From the NCBI GenBank assembly GCA_903955385.1, contig CAJBNH010000187.1:1-38883 (forward strand): 38,883 nucleotides of DNA, read 5' to 3'. Within the stretch, counting starts at the first letter, position 1, and each line of letters starts with the position of its first letter. The position numbers were made by a program, and so were the translations under genes. The notes beneath the pieces were generated by a model, which had not been told where the DNA came from, made no database searches, and saw nothing but the letters and a program-made list of their open reading frames with translations. This DNA comes from an uncultured Myxococcales bacterium (GTDB taxonomy: Bacteria > Myxococcota_A > UBA9042). Positions 1 through 8,087 of the stretch are shown here, piece by piece.

Positions 1-136
1 CGGCCACATCGAAGCGGGCCGCAAGCTGCCGTCCCTGCCGGTGCTGCACGCGATCGCCCGCAGGCTCGACGCGGACCTGCTCGACGTCGTGTCCGCGGTC
101 GTGAGTCCCGAACGGGGCGCACTGGTCTACCAGCCC
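1..136. repeat. 136-bp terminal direct repeat, left copy
   Basis: These bases are identical to 38748-38883. The repeat lies inside an XRE-family regulator reading frame, and the frame is continuous when the two window ends are joined. The pattern fits a circular assembly path or a sequence present at two genomic loci. It is less likely an attachment site, because it lies in coding sequence and not at a tRNA 3' end. Confidence 0.95.
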
Positions 137-199
137 CGCCCGCCCGCGCCGGGTACGGCAACCGCCGCCGGTGCAGGGAATCCGCCGCAGAACCCCTGA
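2..199 (+). CDS. XRE-family HTH regulator, C-terminal part (partial at left edge)
   Basis: This is the 3' end of the regulator whose 5' part begins at 38617. The first 135 coding bases repeat the right end exactly. Joining the copies gives one 109-codon frame ending in TGA at 197-199. The visible part holds the end of the HTH_3 fold (GHIEAGRKLPSLPVLHAIA, the recognition and fourth helices), followed by a Pro/Ala/Gly-rich tail of about 25 residues. It is expected to bind DNA as a small repressor or activator of the integrative element. No ligand domain is present. The family call is firm; its target is unknown. Confidence 0.75.
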   Translation, partial: GHIEAGRKLPSLPVLHAIARRLDADLLDVVSAVVSPERGALVYQPRPPAPGTATAAGAGNPPQNP

Positions 200-227
200 C
201 GCTGTGCCCAAACCGCTGCGGCGCAAG

Positions 228-482
228 TCACCAGCCGATCGCGGCAGGGCGCAGCAGGCGCGCGAGGTCGCGGCACACGGTCGCCCTGGACACCCCGAGC
301 CGCCGTGCGTACTCGGCCCCGCGGCCGAAGGGCAGGGCGCCGGACTCGACGATCATCCGCGCCAGCTCGCACCGTCGCAGCGCCGCCAGCAACCGCCGGT
401 GCGCGTTGTACTGCCGCCTGCCAGCCGCGCGTCGGGCAGCCTCGTCTGGGTTCGTCCAGGCGCTCCAGTTCGTTGCACGCAT
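228..482 (-). CDS. Small helix-turn-helix protein (84 aa)
   Basis: The start is the ATG at 482, preceded on the minus strand by GGAGGGG about six bases upstream. This is better supported than the longer open frame reaching 704. The first half is Arg/Ala-rich, with a likely helical segment around RRQYNAHRRLLAALRR. The last 35 residues contain a convincing helix-turn-helix, AEYARRLGVSRATVCRDLA, of the type found in resolvase-like and sigma-like DNA-binding domains. No catalytic domain is attached. It converges with the XRE gene ending at 199 and probably belongs to the same integrative element. A regulatory role is inferred from the fold alone. Confidence 0.6.
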   Translation of the reverse strand: MRATNWSAWTNPDEAARRAAGRRQYNAHRRLLAALRRCELARMIVESGALPFGRGAEYARRLGVSRATVCRDLARLLRPAAIGW

Positions 483-762
483 CTGTCCCCTCCGCTCCGC
501 CTGCTGGCATGCCTCCGTCGGGGTGCATCCTCCCGTGCGCACGATGAATTCTGCCACATCATCGAAGCGGTCGCACGGTCGGCGTGGCTGCGTGCCCGCA
601 GCGATGCTGGGTAGGGTGTAGGGTAGGGTGTCGGGTAGGGGTGTCCGGATGGGGTGCAACAGGGGGGCTGCACGATCAAGCTGCCGACCGTCGGGGCGGA
701 GCACCGCCGCAACCCCCTACCACCCCCCCCGATCCTGATACCGAACCTGATACAGAAACACA
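483..762. other. Intergenic region at the presumed element/core boundary
   Basis: No convincing gene is seen. The stretch holds a G-rich tandem repeat (609-646) and C-rich runs around 715-730. An open frame to 704 extends the 84-aa gene upstream, but its extra residues have low-complexity Arg/Pro composition and no clear ribosome site. The element/core junction probably lies here or just left of the terminator at 763; no copy of the tRNA-Sec 3' end was found. Confidence 0.4.
609..646 (+). repeat. Tandem 12-bp G-rich repeat with G-quadruplex pattern
   Basis: Two units, GGGTAGGGTGTA and GGGTAGGGTGTC, are followed by a degenerate third, GGGTAGGGGTGTCC. Bases 609-628 contain four runs of three G separated by 2-4 bases, which meets the usual intramolecular quadruplex pattern. 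It lies about 130 bp upstream of the leftward 84-aa HTH gene. Its function is unknown. Confidence 0.7.
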
Positions 763-792
763 AAGGGGCTGCACCTTGCGATGCAACCCCTT
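763..792 (-). terminator. Intrinsic terminator downstream of the CAU tRNA
   Basis: An 11-bp stem (763-773 with 782-792, one C-A mismatch) encloses an 8-base loop. On the minus strand it is followed by TTTGTGTTTC, a T-rich tract. It sits 11 bases beyond the tRNA 3' end, so it probably ends the leftward transcript carrying the tRNA. It also marks core sequence at this edge. Confidence 0.65.
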
Positions 793-803
793 GATGTTTG
801 AGG

Positions 804-877
804 TCGCTGGGGGGGGACTTGAACCCTCGACCTAGCGATTATGAGTCGCTCGCTCTAACCACCTGAGCTACCCAGCG
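804..877 (-). tRNA. tRNA with CAU anticodon, probably tRNA-Ile2 (lysidine type)
   Basis: Read on the minus strand, a full cloverleaf is present. The acceptor pairs CGCTGGG with CCCAGCG, the D-stem is GCTC/GAGC, and the anticodon stem AGCGA/TCGCT carries loop CTCATAA. The T-loop is TTCAAGT and the discriminator is A; CCA is not encoded. CAU can mean initiator Met, elongator Met or Ile2. There are no three G-C pairs in the anticodon stem, which argues against the initiator. The anticodon-arm sequence GCGACTCATAATCGCT closely resembles bacterial tRNA-Ile2, whose C34 is modified by TilS. The T-stem (GAGGG/CCCCC) has one A-C mismatch within an 8-base C run, possibly a sequencing error. Confidence 0.85.
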
Positions 878-925
878 ATCGCGCCGTGGGTGCCAAGGCG
901 CCCGGCGACGCGTGACCTCGAAATC

Positions 926-1351
926 CTAACGCTTCGAGAACTGGAAGCGGGCGCGCGCTGCTGCGCGGCCGTACTTCTTGCGCTCCTTGGCGCGGGCATC
1001 ACGGGTCATGAACCCGGCGGACTTGAGCGCGGGGCGAAGCTCGGGCTCGGCCACGGTCAGCGCACGCGAGATACCGTGGCGGATGGCGCCCGCCTGACCC
1101 GACAGACCACCACCGGCGACGGTGACGGCGACGTCGAACTGGCCCTTGCGGTCAGCAATCTCGAAGGCTTCGCCGATCAGCATCTCGAGCGAGGGGCGAC
1201 GGAGGTACTCGGCGATCTCGCGGCCATTGACCGTGATCGTGCCGGTGCCGGCCGACAGGTAGACGCGAGCCGTAGCCTCCTTGCGGCGGCCGGTGGCGTA
1301 CCACCGCTTGACGGGGGCGTTGGACTCAGTGACGCGACGGGTGGTTGCCAT
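926..1351 (-). CDS. rpsI: 30S ribosomal protein S9
   Basis: S9 binds 16S rRNA in the head of the small subunit, and its C-terminal tail reaches the P-site tRNA. The start at 1351 gives 141 residues beginning MATTRRV, close to the family norm of about 130; a further ATG nine codons upstream is unlikely. The family signature is clear: [15 protein letters not shown] near the N-terminus, [15 protein letters not shown] in the middle, and the basic tail ending in FSKR. It lies 56 bp downstream of rplM on the same strand, the common rplM-rpsI arrangement, and should share its transcript. Confidence 0.97.
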   Translation of the reverse strand: MATTRRVTESNAPVKRWYATGRRKEATARVYLSAGTGTITVNGREIAEYLRRPSLEMLIGEAFEIADRKGQFDVAVTVAGGGLSGQAGAIRHGISRALTVAEPELRPALKSAGFMTRDARAKERKKYGRAAARARFQFSKR

Positions 1352-1407
1352 GCTTGTGGACCTGTTCGCTGGAGACACGGCGGCTCGAACCGCCGGGGAG
1401 CGCTAAC

Positions 1408-1848
1408 TTACAGCGAGAGCGCGATGGGATTCTGGGCGCCGTGCGGATGCTCCGAACCGGCGTAGACCTTGAGCTTCTTGATCAGCTTGCGGCCGAGCGG
1501 ACCCTTGGGGAGCATGCCCCAAACCGCTGCGCGCACGGCCTGCTCGCTGTTCTTGATCAGGTAGATGCGGGCCGGGGCGCTCTTCATGCCGCCCAGGAAC
1601 TGCGTGTGGTGACGGTAGATCTTCTGGTCGAGCTTGCGACCCGTCAGCTTCACCTGCGACGCGTTCACGATGACGACAAAGTCGCCCGTGTCGCCATTCG
1701 GGGTGTAGGCCGGATTCGTCTTGCCGCGCAGGAGGTTGGCGACCGTCACGGCCGCACGGCCGAGCACCACGCCCTTCAGATCGATGACGTGCCAAGCGTG
1801 GGCAACGTCCTGAGCGCGCATGTGGCGGGTCTCTTTGGTCAGGCTCAT
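1408..1848 (-). CDS. rplM: 50S ribosomal protein L13
   Basis: L13 is an early-assembly protein of the large subunit. The 146 residues match the usual family length of about 142. Recognisable blocks include HVIDLKGVVLGRAAVTVA near the N-terminus, the GDFVVIVNA strand, KIYRHHTQFLGG in the centre and WGMLPKGPLGRK in the C-terminal half. The ATG at 1848 has GAGGAA about seven bases upstream. It is the first gene of the rplM-rpsI operon and has a good sigma-70-like promoter at 1902-1930. Confidence 0.97.
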   Translation of the reverse strand: MSLTKETRHMRAQDVAHAWHVIDLKGVVLGRAAVTVANLLRGKTNPAYTPNGDTGDFVVIVNASQVKLTGRKLDQKIYRHHTQFLGGMKSAPARIYLIKNSEQAVRAAVWGMLPKGPLGRKLIKKLKVYAGSEHPHGAQNPIALSL

Positions 1849-1901
1849 GGCTGTTCCTCTATCGGTGCCGAAAGCTGGATCGCTGGGCGGCAGGGCCAGA
1901 A

Positions 1902-1930
1902 AGACTAAAGGGAGGTGGCGGAAGTGTCAA
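1902..1930 (-). promoter_or_regulatory. Sigma-70-like promoter for rplM-rpsI
   Basis: On the minus strand, TTGACA (1930-1925) and TAGTCT (1907-1902) are separated by exactly 17 bp. The site is about 50 bp upstream of the rplM start and downstream of the end of metK, as expected for a strongly expressed ribosomal protein operon. Confidence 0.65.
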
Positions 1931-1984
1931 GGCCGACGCGCCGCTACACCCATCGGAACTATCCTGCCGGCGGGTTCTGGGGAC

Positions 1985-3145
1985 CTAGCCGACCGCGCGG
2001 CGCAGTGCCTCGACGGCGTCGGTGCGCTCCCAAGTGAAGCCCTCGCCGCTGCGGCCGAAGTGGCCACCGGCTGCAGTAACCCGGTAGTTGGGGCGCAACA
2101 ACTGCAGGTGACGGATGATCTCAGCGGGGCGGAAATCGAAGATCTCCTGTACGGCCTTTTCGATCTTGGCCGGATCGACCTTTTCGGTCCCGTGGCAGTC
2201 AACGCGCACGCCCGTGGGGCGAGCGACGCCGATCGCATAGGAGACCTGCAGTTCGCACTCGCTGGCGAGACCGGAGGCGACGATGTTCTTGGCGACGTAG
2301 CGGGCAAAGTACGCGGCCGAGCGGTCGACCTTGGAGGGGTCCTTGCCCGAGAACGCGCCGCCGCCGTGACGGCCCCAACCGCCGTAGGTGTCGACGATGA
2401 TCTTGCGTCCGGTCAGGCCGCAGTCGCCGTGGGGGCCACCGACCACGAACTTGCCGGTCGGGTTGATGTGGTACTTGGTGTCGGCGTGCAGCAGGTCTGC
2501 GGGAAGCACAGGGGCGATGACGTGCTCGAGGATCGCGCTGCGCAGATCGTCGTAGGTCACGCTTTCGCGGTGCATGGTGCTGACAACGACGGCGTCGATC
2601 GCCACGGGCTTGTTGCCCACGTAGCGGACCGTGACCTGGCTCTTTCCGTCGGGGCGCATCCACGGAAGCGTCTGCGCGTGCAGCACTTCCTCCATCCGGC
2701 GCGTCAGCTTGCTGGCCAGGGTGATCGGCAGCGGCATCAGCTCAGCGGTCTGGTCGCAGGCGTAGCCGAACATCAAGCCCTGATCGCCGGCGCCCTGCTC
2801 AGGGTCCATGCCCTGACCTGCGGTGACGCCTTGGCTGATGTCGGGCGACTGCTTGCCGATCGAGGTCAACACCGCGCAAGTGCTGGAGTCGAAGTGGTCG
2901 CTGGGGTCGTTGTAGCCGATCTCGGCGATGGTCTTGCGGATGACATGTGGCATGTCGACGTAGCAGCTGGTCGTGATCTCACCAGCGACGAGTGCCATCC
3001 CGGTGGTCACCAGCGTTTCGCAGGCGACGCGGCCGTAGGGGTCCTGCAAGAGGATGCTGTCGAGGATGGCGTCGGAGATCTGGTCGGCGACCTTGTCAGG
3101 GTGGCCGGCCGTAACCGATTCGCTGGTGAAAGTGTAGTCGCGCAT
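1985..3145 (-). CDS. metK: S-adenosylmethionine synthetase
   Basis: MetK is a cytoplasmic enzyme that makes S-adenosylmethionine from methionine and ATP, releasing phosphate and diphosphate. The start at 3145 gives 386 residues ([11 protein letters not shown]), the usual bacterial length; the open frame continues 30 codons further but that part is not family-like. Signatures visible are [16 protein letters not shown] (residues 14-29), the ATP-binding GAGDQG (118-123) and the P-loop-like GGGAFSGKD (261-269). It is monocistronic or leads the leftward group with rplM, which has its own promoter. No SAM riboswitch was recognised in the 220-bp upstream gap. Confidence 0.97.
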   Translation of the reverse strand: MRDYTFTSESVTAGHPDKVADQISDAILDSILLQDPYGRVACETLVTTGMALVAGEITTSCYVDMPHVIRKTIAEIGYNDPSDHFDSSTCAVLTSIGKQSPDISQGVTAGQGMDPEQGAGDQGLMFGYACDQTAELMPLPITLASKLTRRMEEVLHAQTLPWMRPDGKSQVTVRYVGNKPVAIDAVVVSTMHRESVTYDDLRSAILEHVIAPVLPADLLHADTKYHINPTGKFVVGGPHGDCGLTGRKIIVDTYGGWGRHGGGAFSGKDPSKVDRSAAYFARYVAKNIVASGLASECELQVSYAIGVARPTGVRVDCHGTEKVDPAKIEKAVQEIFDFRPAEIIRHLQLLRPNYRVTAAGGHFGRSGEGFTWERTDAVEALRRAVG

Positions 3146-3187
3146 AGTTGAGGAGGCTCCACGGGCCGGGGGGCAAAAGGGGCCAAG

Positions 3188-3216
3188 AGGATCCGCGCGG
3201 AAGGGCGAATTGTCAA
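3188..3216 (-). promoter_or_regulatory. Candidate promoter for metK
   Basis: On the minus strand, TTGACA (3216-3211) is followed after 17 bp by GATCCT (3193-3188), a weak -10. The position is about 45 bp upstream of the metK start. The -35 is perfect, the -10 poor. Confidence 0.4.
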
Positions 3217-3365
3217 GGCCAGAAGGGAGCGGCAAGGCCCTGAGTCCTTACCATTCCAAGCCTTTGGACTGGCTTCGTGTGGCTGAGACGACTAGACTGT
3301 GGACCTTCGGCAGCGCAAACGCGTCGCTGGGCGGGGACCGACGGTGCGGGACTCGGGAGGGGACC

Positions 3366-5234
3366 ATGGCGCTGCAACGGCAAGTGCAAGTGCGCAGAGG
3401 GGCCGGGCGACTCGCCGTGTGGCTGACCGCGCTGGCGGCCGCGATGGCGGGTTGCGGCAACGAGTACGCGCTCGACACCAGTGTCGACGGCACGGGCAAC
3501 GGCAACAACCCCGATATCGTGGCGCAATTCGGAGACGCGACAGCGCCGCCCCACGACACCGTTGTCGATACCAAGGACGTGGACGCAGCGGATCAGGACG
3601 TCGAGGACGCTTCCACCGACGCAAAGGCTCCAGAAACCGACGATACGACGGACGCTGAACCGGAGGACACGACGGAAGCGGATACCCAGGCAGACGACGA
3701 CGCCGCTGAGGACGCAGCCGACGCCGTGGACGCCGGGACTCCGTCCGATGCAGGGTGCACGTCCGACGCGCAATGTCCGGCGGGTGGACCGTGTCAGCAG
3801 GCTGTTTGTGATGTCGCGACGGGGACTTGCGGACTTCAGCTGATGCTGGGCTGCTGCAAGAACGACGCGGATTGCGATGACGGCAGCGCGTGTACGACCG
3901 ATGCGTGCAGCGTGCAGACCGGTAACTGCACCATCACGCCCAAGACCTGTCCGTCACCCTCACCTTGCCAGAAAGGCGTCTGTGACCCCGGCTCTGGCGA
4001 GTGCGGCACCGAGGTGAAGGAGGGGCAGTGCTTTATCGCCGGGGCCTGTGTCGTCTCGGGCACCGTCCACCCCGACGACGGCTGTTTGGCGTGCGACCCG
4101 GTGCAGAACGCCCTTGCGTGGTCCGGACAAGCTGGCGTGGCTTGCGACGACGGAAACGCGTGTACGTTCAGCGATGTCTGTGATGCCCAAGGCGCGTGCA
4201 CTGGCGCAGCGTTGGCAGGCTGCTGCAAGAAGGACGCGGACTGCGCCCCGGCGAACGACCCCTGTCAGACGGCAAAATGCAATCAGGTCATGGGGATGTG
4301 CGCGTCGACCGTCAAACCCGGCTGCTGCACCCAAGGCACCTGCTGCGACCTTGCCACCAACAGCATCCTGCCCAGCAACGCCGTGTGCTCGCCCAACCCG
4401 ATCTCGACCGAATACAAGTGCGTGGGGTTGGCCATTCAGAAGCGCGAGATCAAGCCCGGCTGCAACGGAATGGACGCTGAAGGCTGCACGAACCTGCCGG
4501 CATTCTCGTCTCCCGGTCCGTGGGCCACCATCGAAAACTGCGGCGTCGGCTTTGCGTGCAAGGAACAGGGCAGCGGCAAGAAGCCGGTCTGCGAGGCGGA
4601 CGGCTCCTGTCAGGGCAGCTGCGACGGCCAAGCGCAGAACGGCACTTGCTGGTGTGACGGCGGGTGCAAGGCGCAGGGAGACTGCTGTCAGGACTTCGTG
4701 GCGCTGTGCGGCTGTTCCTCCGGCACATGCTGTGACCTTGCGGCCAGCTATCCCAAGCCGCAGGGGACGTTGTGCGGGTCGACGACCAAGGTGCAGTACC
4801 AGTGCTCGGGCACCACGATCCAGAAGCGCTCTGGCAAGTCCGCGTGCAACGGTCAGAACGTCTGCTCGACAGCGACGACGGACCTGGTCTGGGGCGCATG
4901 GGCCGACTACCAGGCCTGCCCGGCGGGACAGTCGTGTCAGGTGGCCGTCGGCGGCGCGTCGGCCAGCTGCGCGTTTCTGCCCGGATCCTGCAACGGCATC
5001 TGCGGTTACCAGTCGATCGACGGCTGCTACTGCGACCAGGACTGCAAGACCTATGGCGACTGCTGCGCTGACTTCGATGTCAGCGGCTGCGTCGGCGTGA
5101 CCCAGTGCGGGGAGTACCTGTACGAGTCGTGTGCGGGCATCTGCCAGGACGTGGCGCCAAGTGGCTGCTGGTGCGACTCGCTTTGCTTCGACATGGGCGA
5201 CTGCTGCGGCGACTTCGGCTTGTGCGGATGCTGA
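3366..5234 (+). CDS. Cys-rich lipoprotein with three somatomedin-B-like domains
   Basis: The start at 3366 gives 622 residues with a lipoprotein signal peptide (lipobox MAGC, Cys30). Then comes an acidic Asp/Thr/Ala linker (about 40-125), typical of surface lipoproteins in this group. A Cys-rich region follows (about 130-315) with repeats such as DGSACTTDAC and DGNACTFSDVC. Two related units of about 85 residues begin TCCDLA. Three domains match the somatomedin-B pattern, a compact eight-cysteine knot with CWCD and GDCC cores: about 415-450, 542-575 and 589-622. The protein should be anchored outside the cytoplasm and heavily disulfide-bonded. No enzyme motif is seen; adhesion or matrix binding is an analogy from animal somatomedin-B domains only. 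Its end overlaps the next gene by seven bases. Confidence 0.85.
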   Translation: MALQRQVQVRRGAGRLAVWLTALAAAMAGCGNEYALDTSVDGTGNGNNPDIVAQFGDATAPPHDTVVDTKDVDAADQDVEDASTDAKAPETDDTTDAEPEDTTEADTQADDDAAEDAADAVDAGTPSDAGCTSDAQCPAGGPCQQAVCDVATGTCGLQLMLGCCKNDADCDDGSACTTDACSVQTGNCTITPKTCPSPSPCQKGVCDPGSGECGTEVKEGQCFIAGACVVSGTVHPDDGCLACDPVQNALAWSGQAGVACDDGNACTFSDVCDAQGACTGAALAGCCKKDADCAPANDPCQTAKCNQVMGMCASTVKPGCCTQGTCCDLATNSILPSNAVCSPNPISTEYKCVGLAIQKREIKPGCNGMDAEGCTNLPAFSSPGPWATIENCGVGFACKEQGSGKKPVCEADGSCQGSCDGQAQNGTCWCDGGCKAQGDCCQDFVALCGCSSGTCCDLAASYPKPQGTLCGSTTKVQYQCSGTTIQKRSGKSACNGQNVCSTATTDLVWGAWADYQACPAGQSCQVAVGGASASCAFLPGSCNGICGYQSIDGCYCDQDCKTYGDCCADFDVSGCVGVTQCGEYLYESCAGICQDVAPSGCWCDSLCFDMGDCCGDFGLCGC

Positions 5235-6031
5235 CGGAGAAGAGGTTGCCGTTGCTGCCCGTGTTCGACACCCACGCCCATCTCGACGACCCTGACGTGT
5301 CGCTGCCGGAGTTGCTGCGCGAACTCGAGGGGTTGCGTGCTGTCGGATGGCGTGGCGCGCTGTGCGCCGGGTACGGCCCCGAACGGTTTCTGGCAGGACG
5401 TGCCTTGTGCGAGGCGGACGACCGCGTCGTGCGCGCGTGCGGCCTGCATCCGGAGTGGCTGGCGGCGCACCCGGACCAGGTGACGCGAGAGGCCGGCTGG
5501 CGTGCCCTGCAGAGCGAACTGGACGCAGCGGGCGTCGCAGCGGTGGGCGAGATCGGTCTGGACCGCCGGGCGCGGGACGCCTTCCCGCTCGCGTCGCAAT
5601 TGTCTTGGATGGACAGAGGGTTGCGCTTGGCGGCCGAGCGCAGTTTGCCCGTCGTCTTGCACATCGTCGGGTGGCACGGCCATGCGCTGGAGGCGGTCGG
5701 TCGCTGCGGCGTGCCCAACGGCGGTGTCGTCCATCGCTACTCGGGTCCGGTCGAGCTTGTGCCCAGCTGGGTCGCGGCGGGGCTGTACCTGTCGCTTTCG
5801 CTGGAACCGCGCGAGGATCCCGAGAAGCGTGCCGAGCTTGCCCGCGCCATCCCGGCGGATCGGCTGCTGGTCGAGACCGACTGGCCCCTGCGCGACCACA
5901 CCTACGGTCAGGCGTTTCAGGCCCTGCAAGACCTGTGTGCCCACGTGGCCGTCGCCCGCGGCGAGACTCCGCTGGAGGTCGCGGAACGAAGCGACCGCAA
6001 CTCTCGAGCCCTGTGGGGGCGTCCCGCGTGA
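5228..6031 (+). CDS. TatD-family metal-dependent hydrolase
   Basis: The protein has 267 residues in the TatD fold, a TIM barrel binding two metals and usually active as a DNase or phosphoesterase. Metal-ligand motifs are in the expected order: FDTHAHLDD (His16, His18), VGEIGLD with the central Glu, VVLHIVG, VVHRYSG and the late ETDWP Asp. The chosen ATG at 5228 overlaps the lipoprotein stop and places the first metal motif near the N-terminus, as in the family. The usual VHCFTG motif appears here as VHRYSG. Substrate cannot be told from the sequence; the link to the upstream lipoprotein is probably translational coupling only. Confidence 0.88.
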   Translation: MLTEKRLPLLPVFDTHAHLDDPDVSLPELLRELEGLRAVGWRGALCAGYGPERFLAGRALCEADDRVVRACGLHPEWLAAHPDQVTREAGWRALQSELDAAGVAAVGEIGLDRRARDAFPLASQLSWMDRGLRLAAERSLPVVLHIVGWHGHALEAVGRCGVPNGGVVHRYSGPVELVPSWVAAGLYLSLSLEPREDPEKRAELARAIPADRLLVETDWPLRDHTYGQAFQALQDLCAHVAVARGETPLEVAERSDRNSRALWGRPA

Positions 6032-6074
6032 ACTCCGCAGTTTCCCCTTACCCTTTGCGCCACTTGGATCCCGC

Positions 6075-7064
6075 ATGACTGCTTCCGTGCCACCCGCTGC
6101 CCCCCTCGAGGCCGCTGCCTCCATCCCCGTGGAGTCCGTCCGCATCGCCAAGTCGCGGTCTGGCCCGCGCCGCTTTGACCGTCTGGTTCGCTTGGTCAGC
6201 GAGCCCGGGTTCGACCTGCTGCTGAACTCGCACGTGGTCATCTTTGGCGTGGGCGGCGTAGGCGGTTTCGCGGCAGAGGGGCTCGCGCGATCCGGGATTG
6301 GCAAGCTGACGCTTGTGGACTTCGATGTCGTGTGCGCGACCAACGTGAATCGGCAGATCCAGGCGCTGGCCAACACCGTCGGCAAGCCCAAGGCCGAGCT
6401 GCTGGCCGAGCGGGTTCGGGCGATTCACCCACAATGTCAAGTAACTGCCGTGCCGCAGTTCTACAGCGAAGCCACGGCAGAGCTGCTGCTGCCGGCCGAT
6501 GACCCGCCGGACTTCGTCGTCGATGCGATCGACCACGTGACGGCGAAAATGCATCTGATGGACCGCTGTCGCCGCTTGGGCATTCCGATCGTTTCGTCGA
6601 TGGGCGCGGCCGGCAAGCTCGACCCCACCGTCATCGAGGTTTGTGACCTGTACGAGAGCCACACCGACCCGCTGGCCCGCGCGCTGCGCCGCAACTTGCG
6701 GCGAAAGTACGGCTGGCCAGAGGCGGTGGGCAAGCGGGAGAAGGCTGTCGTCAGCGGCGTGACCGTCGTGTATTCGCGGGAGTCCAGACGCATGCCCATT
6801 CCGCCGTCGTGGGACCGCGAGCACGGTTTCCAGTGCATCTGCCCGCACGACGAGAACGACATCGACCTGTGTCACAGCCGCAACCTGATCGAGGGCTCGG
6901 CGGTGTTCGTGACGTCGGTATTCGGGATGGTGGCGGCGAGTGTAGTGGTGCGGCGCATCGTCGGCGATCACGTGGCCCCGACGCGCGCGGAGGTGGGAGC
7001 GAGTCGAGACGGAATGCCGGGTTGCGGCACGTCACCGACGCCCACCGACGATGAAGACGACTAG
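6075..7064 (+). CDS. tcdA: tRNA threonylcarbamoyladenosine dehydratase (ThiF/E1-like)
   Basis: TcdA, also called CsdL, uses ATP to cyclise t6A37 of ANN-decoding tRNAs to ct6A. The 329 residues show the E1-like Rossmann nucleotide-binding motif GVGGVGG (58-64), the acidic end of strand two in LVDFDVV, and the TNVNRQ motif after it. The VVDAIDHVTAK segment and the tail with SVFGMVAASVVVRRI also fit TcdA over MoeB or ThiF, which lack the long variable C-terminus. The ATG at 6075 follows the tatD-like gene by 43 bp. The last residues are acidic and low-complexity, and the stop overlaps a convergent gene by four bases. Confidence 0.88.
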   Translation: MTASVPPAAPLEAAASIPVESVRIAKSRSGPRRFDRLVRLVSEPGFDLLLNSHVVIFGVGGVGGFAAEGLARSGIGKLTLVDFDVVCATNVNRQIQALANTVGKPKAELLAERVRAIHPQCQVTAVPQFYSEATAELLLPADDPPDFVVDAIDHVTAKMHLMDRCRRLGIPIVSSMGAAGKLDPTVIEVCDLYESHTDPLARALRRNLRRKYGWPEAVGKREKAVVSGVTVVYSRESRRMPIPPSWDREHGFQCICPHDENDIDLCHSRNLIEGSAVFVTSVFGMVAASVVVRRIVGDHVAPTRAEVGASRDGMPGCGTSPTPTDDEDD

Positions 7065-8032
7065 GCTGGTTGGCCGCCCGGTCGGTTGGTGCCGGCAAAC
7101 ACCATGTACGCGTAGTAGCAGGCTTGGGCTCCCCCTTGGCGTGACGCGAGCCGAATCCTCTCGGGAACCGTGACGGGGTCGCTGCGGTCACCGCCCTCGG
7201 CCCGCCACTCCTTGAGGTAATCTCGCACGGCCTCAGCGGCAAACGTCAGCTCGCTGTGGCGAATCCCCGACGCCTTGTCCGCCAGCGTAATCCAGTGGTT
7301 GCCCAGCATTGCGTCACCGGCGGACAAGCAGAGGTAGCCGACCAACTCGTCGAAACCGCGGACCAGCGGTGCGTCCAGCGGGACCTCGAGTGCCGCGCTC
7401 TGCGCTCGGTCGAACATACGCGCCGACACCAGCGCCGCCGCCAGGAAGCCCAACGCATGGCCGTTGCCCAACATGCGGGCCATGAACGCGCCGCCGCGTA
7501 GGGCAAGCGCCACGTTGCCGATCTCGGCCCACTCGGCCATCGCATCCAGCATCTTGCCGGGCCACGCGGCTGCGGGCATGCCCAACAGCTCGACCATCTC
7601 TTCCAGATCCTTGGCGCCTCGACCCTCGGCACCCAGCCAGGCATCCAGCGCGTCCATGACTTCGAGCGCCGTCGGCGCGTGGTAGGTATCGGCCCACTCG
7701 GCGCTGTAGTCGGCGTCGACGAGGTACAAGAACGCCCGAGCCAAGCGGTCCTTGGGCCACGCAGGCACGCGCCAGCGCTCCCACAGCTCGCGCGCCGCCA
7801 TCCAAACGAAGACCGAGAAGTTCTCGTCCTGCATGGGCATTCGGTCGATCCACTCTTCCTCGATATCGGACTGCATCCCGGCAGCCGCGCAGCGTTCCGC
7901 AAAGCGCGCTTGGTCGGTGTCGGTGCCCAGCTGGCGCAGGCCATCGAGCACGTCTTCGTCAGACCAGTCCCGCAGGTCGGGCGCGCGGCCGTCCCACGAC
8001 GTCAGTCGACCGGTAGGGGTGAAGTCGCTCAT
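7061..8032 (-). CDS. Hypothetical protein (323 aa)
   Basis: I do not recognise a family. The protein is acidic and Trp-rich, with no signal peptide or clear membrane segment. It looks largely alpha-helical, with Ala/Leu-rich helices such as MLDAMAEWAEIGNVALALRG and AFMARMLGNGHALGFLAAAL that could form a helical-repeat scaffold. The start at 8032 has a GGAG motif nine bases upstream. It lies 55 bp downstream of the bcp peroxiredoxin gene on the same strand and probably shares its transcript. Codon pattern and composition match the neighbours, so it looks like a genuine core gene of unknown role. Confidence 0.75.
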   Translation of the reverse strand: MSDFTPTGRLTSWDGRAPDLRDWSDEDVLDGLRQLGTDTDQARFAERCAAAGMQSDIEEEWIDRMPMQDENFSVFVWMAARELWERWRVPAWPKDRLARAFLYLVDADYSAEWADTYHAPTALEVMDALDAWLGAEGRGAKDLEEMVELLGMPAAAWPGKMLDAMAEWAEIGNVALALRGGAFMARMLGNGHALGFLAAALVSARMFDRAQSAALEVPLDAPLVRGFDELVGYLCLSAGDAMLGNHWITLADKASGIRHSELTFAAEAVRDYLKEWRAEGGDRSDPVTVPERIRLASRQGGAQACYYAYMVFAGTNRPGGQPA

Positions 8033-8087
8033 GAGGCACGTCTCCTTGCGTTGGGGCGTGTGGAGGAGGGGCGTTGACGGGATTGGG

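Noticed and set aside
1-136. Terminal repeat as the element's attachment sites
   Set aside because: It is in the middle of an HTH coding sequence, is perfect over 136 bp, and shares nothing with the tRNA-Sec 3' end.
171-614. 147-codon rightward frame antisense to the 84-aa HTH gene
   Set aside because: No motif or ribosome site; the leftward frame has both an HTH and a GGAGGGG site.
1820-3151. 443-codon rightward frame opposite metK
   Set aside because: Antisense to an unmistakable metK; composition is low-complexity and there is no ribosome site.
3146-3365. SAM riboswitch before metK
   Set aside because: No conserved aptamer pairing could be recognised; only promoter-like motifs are seen.
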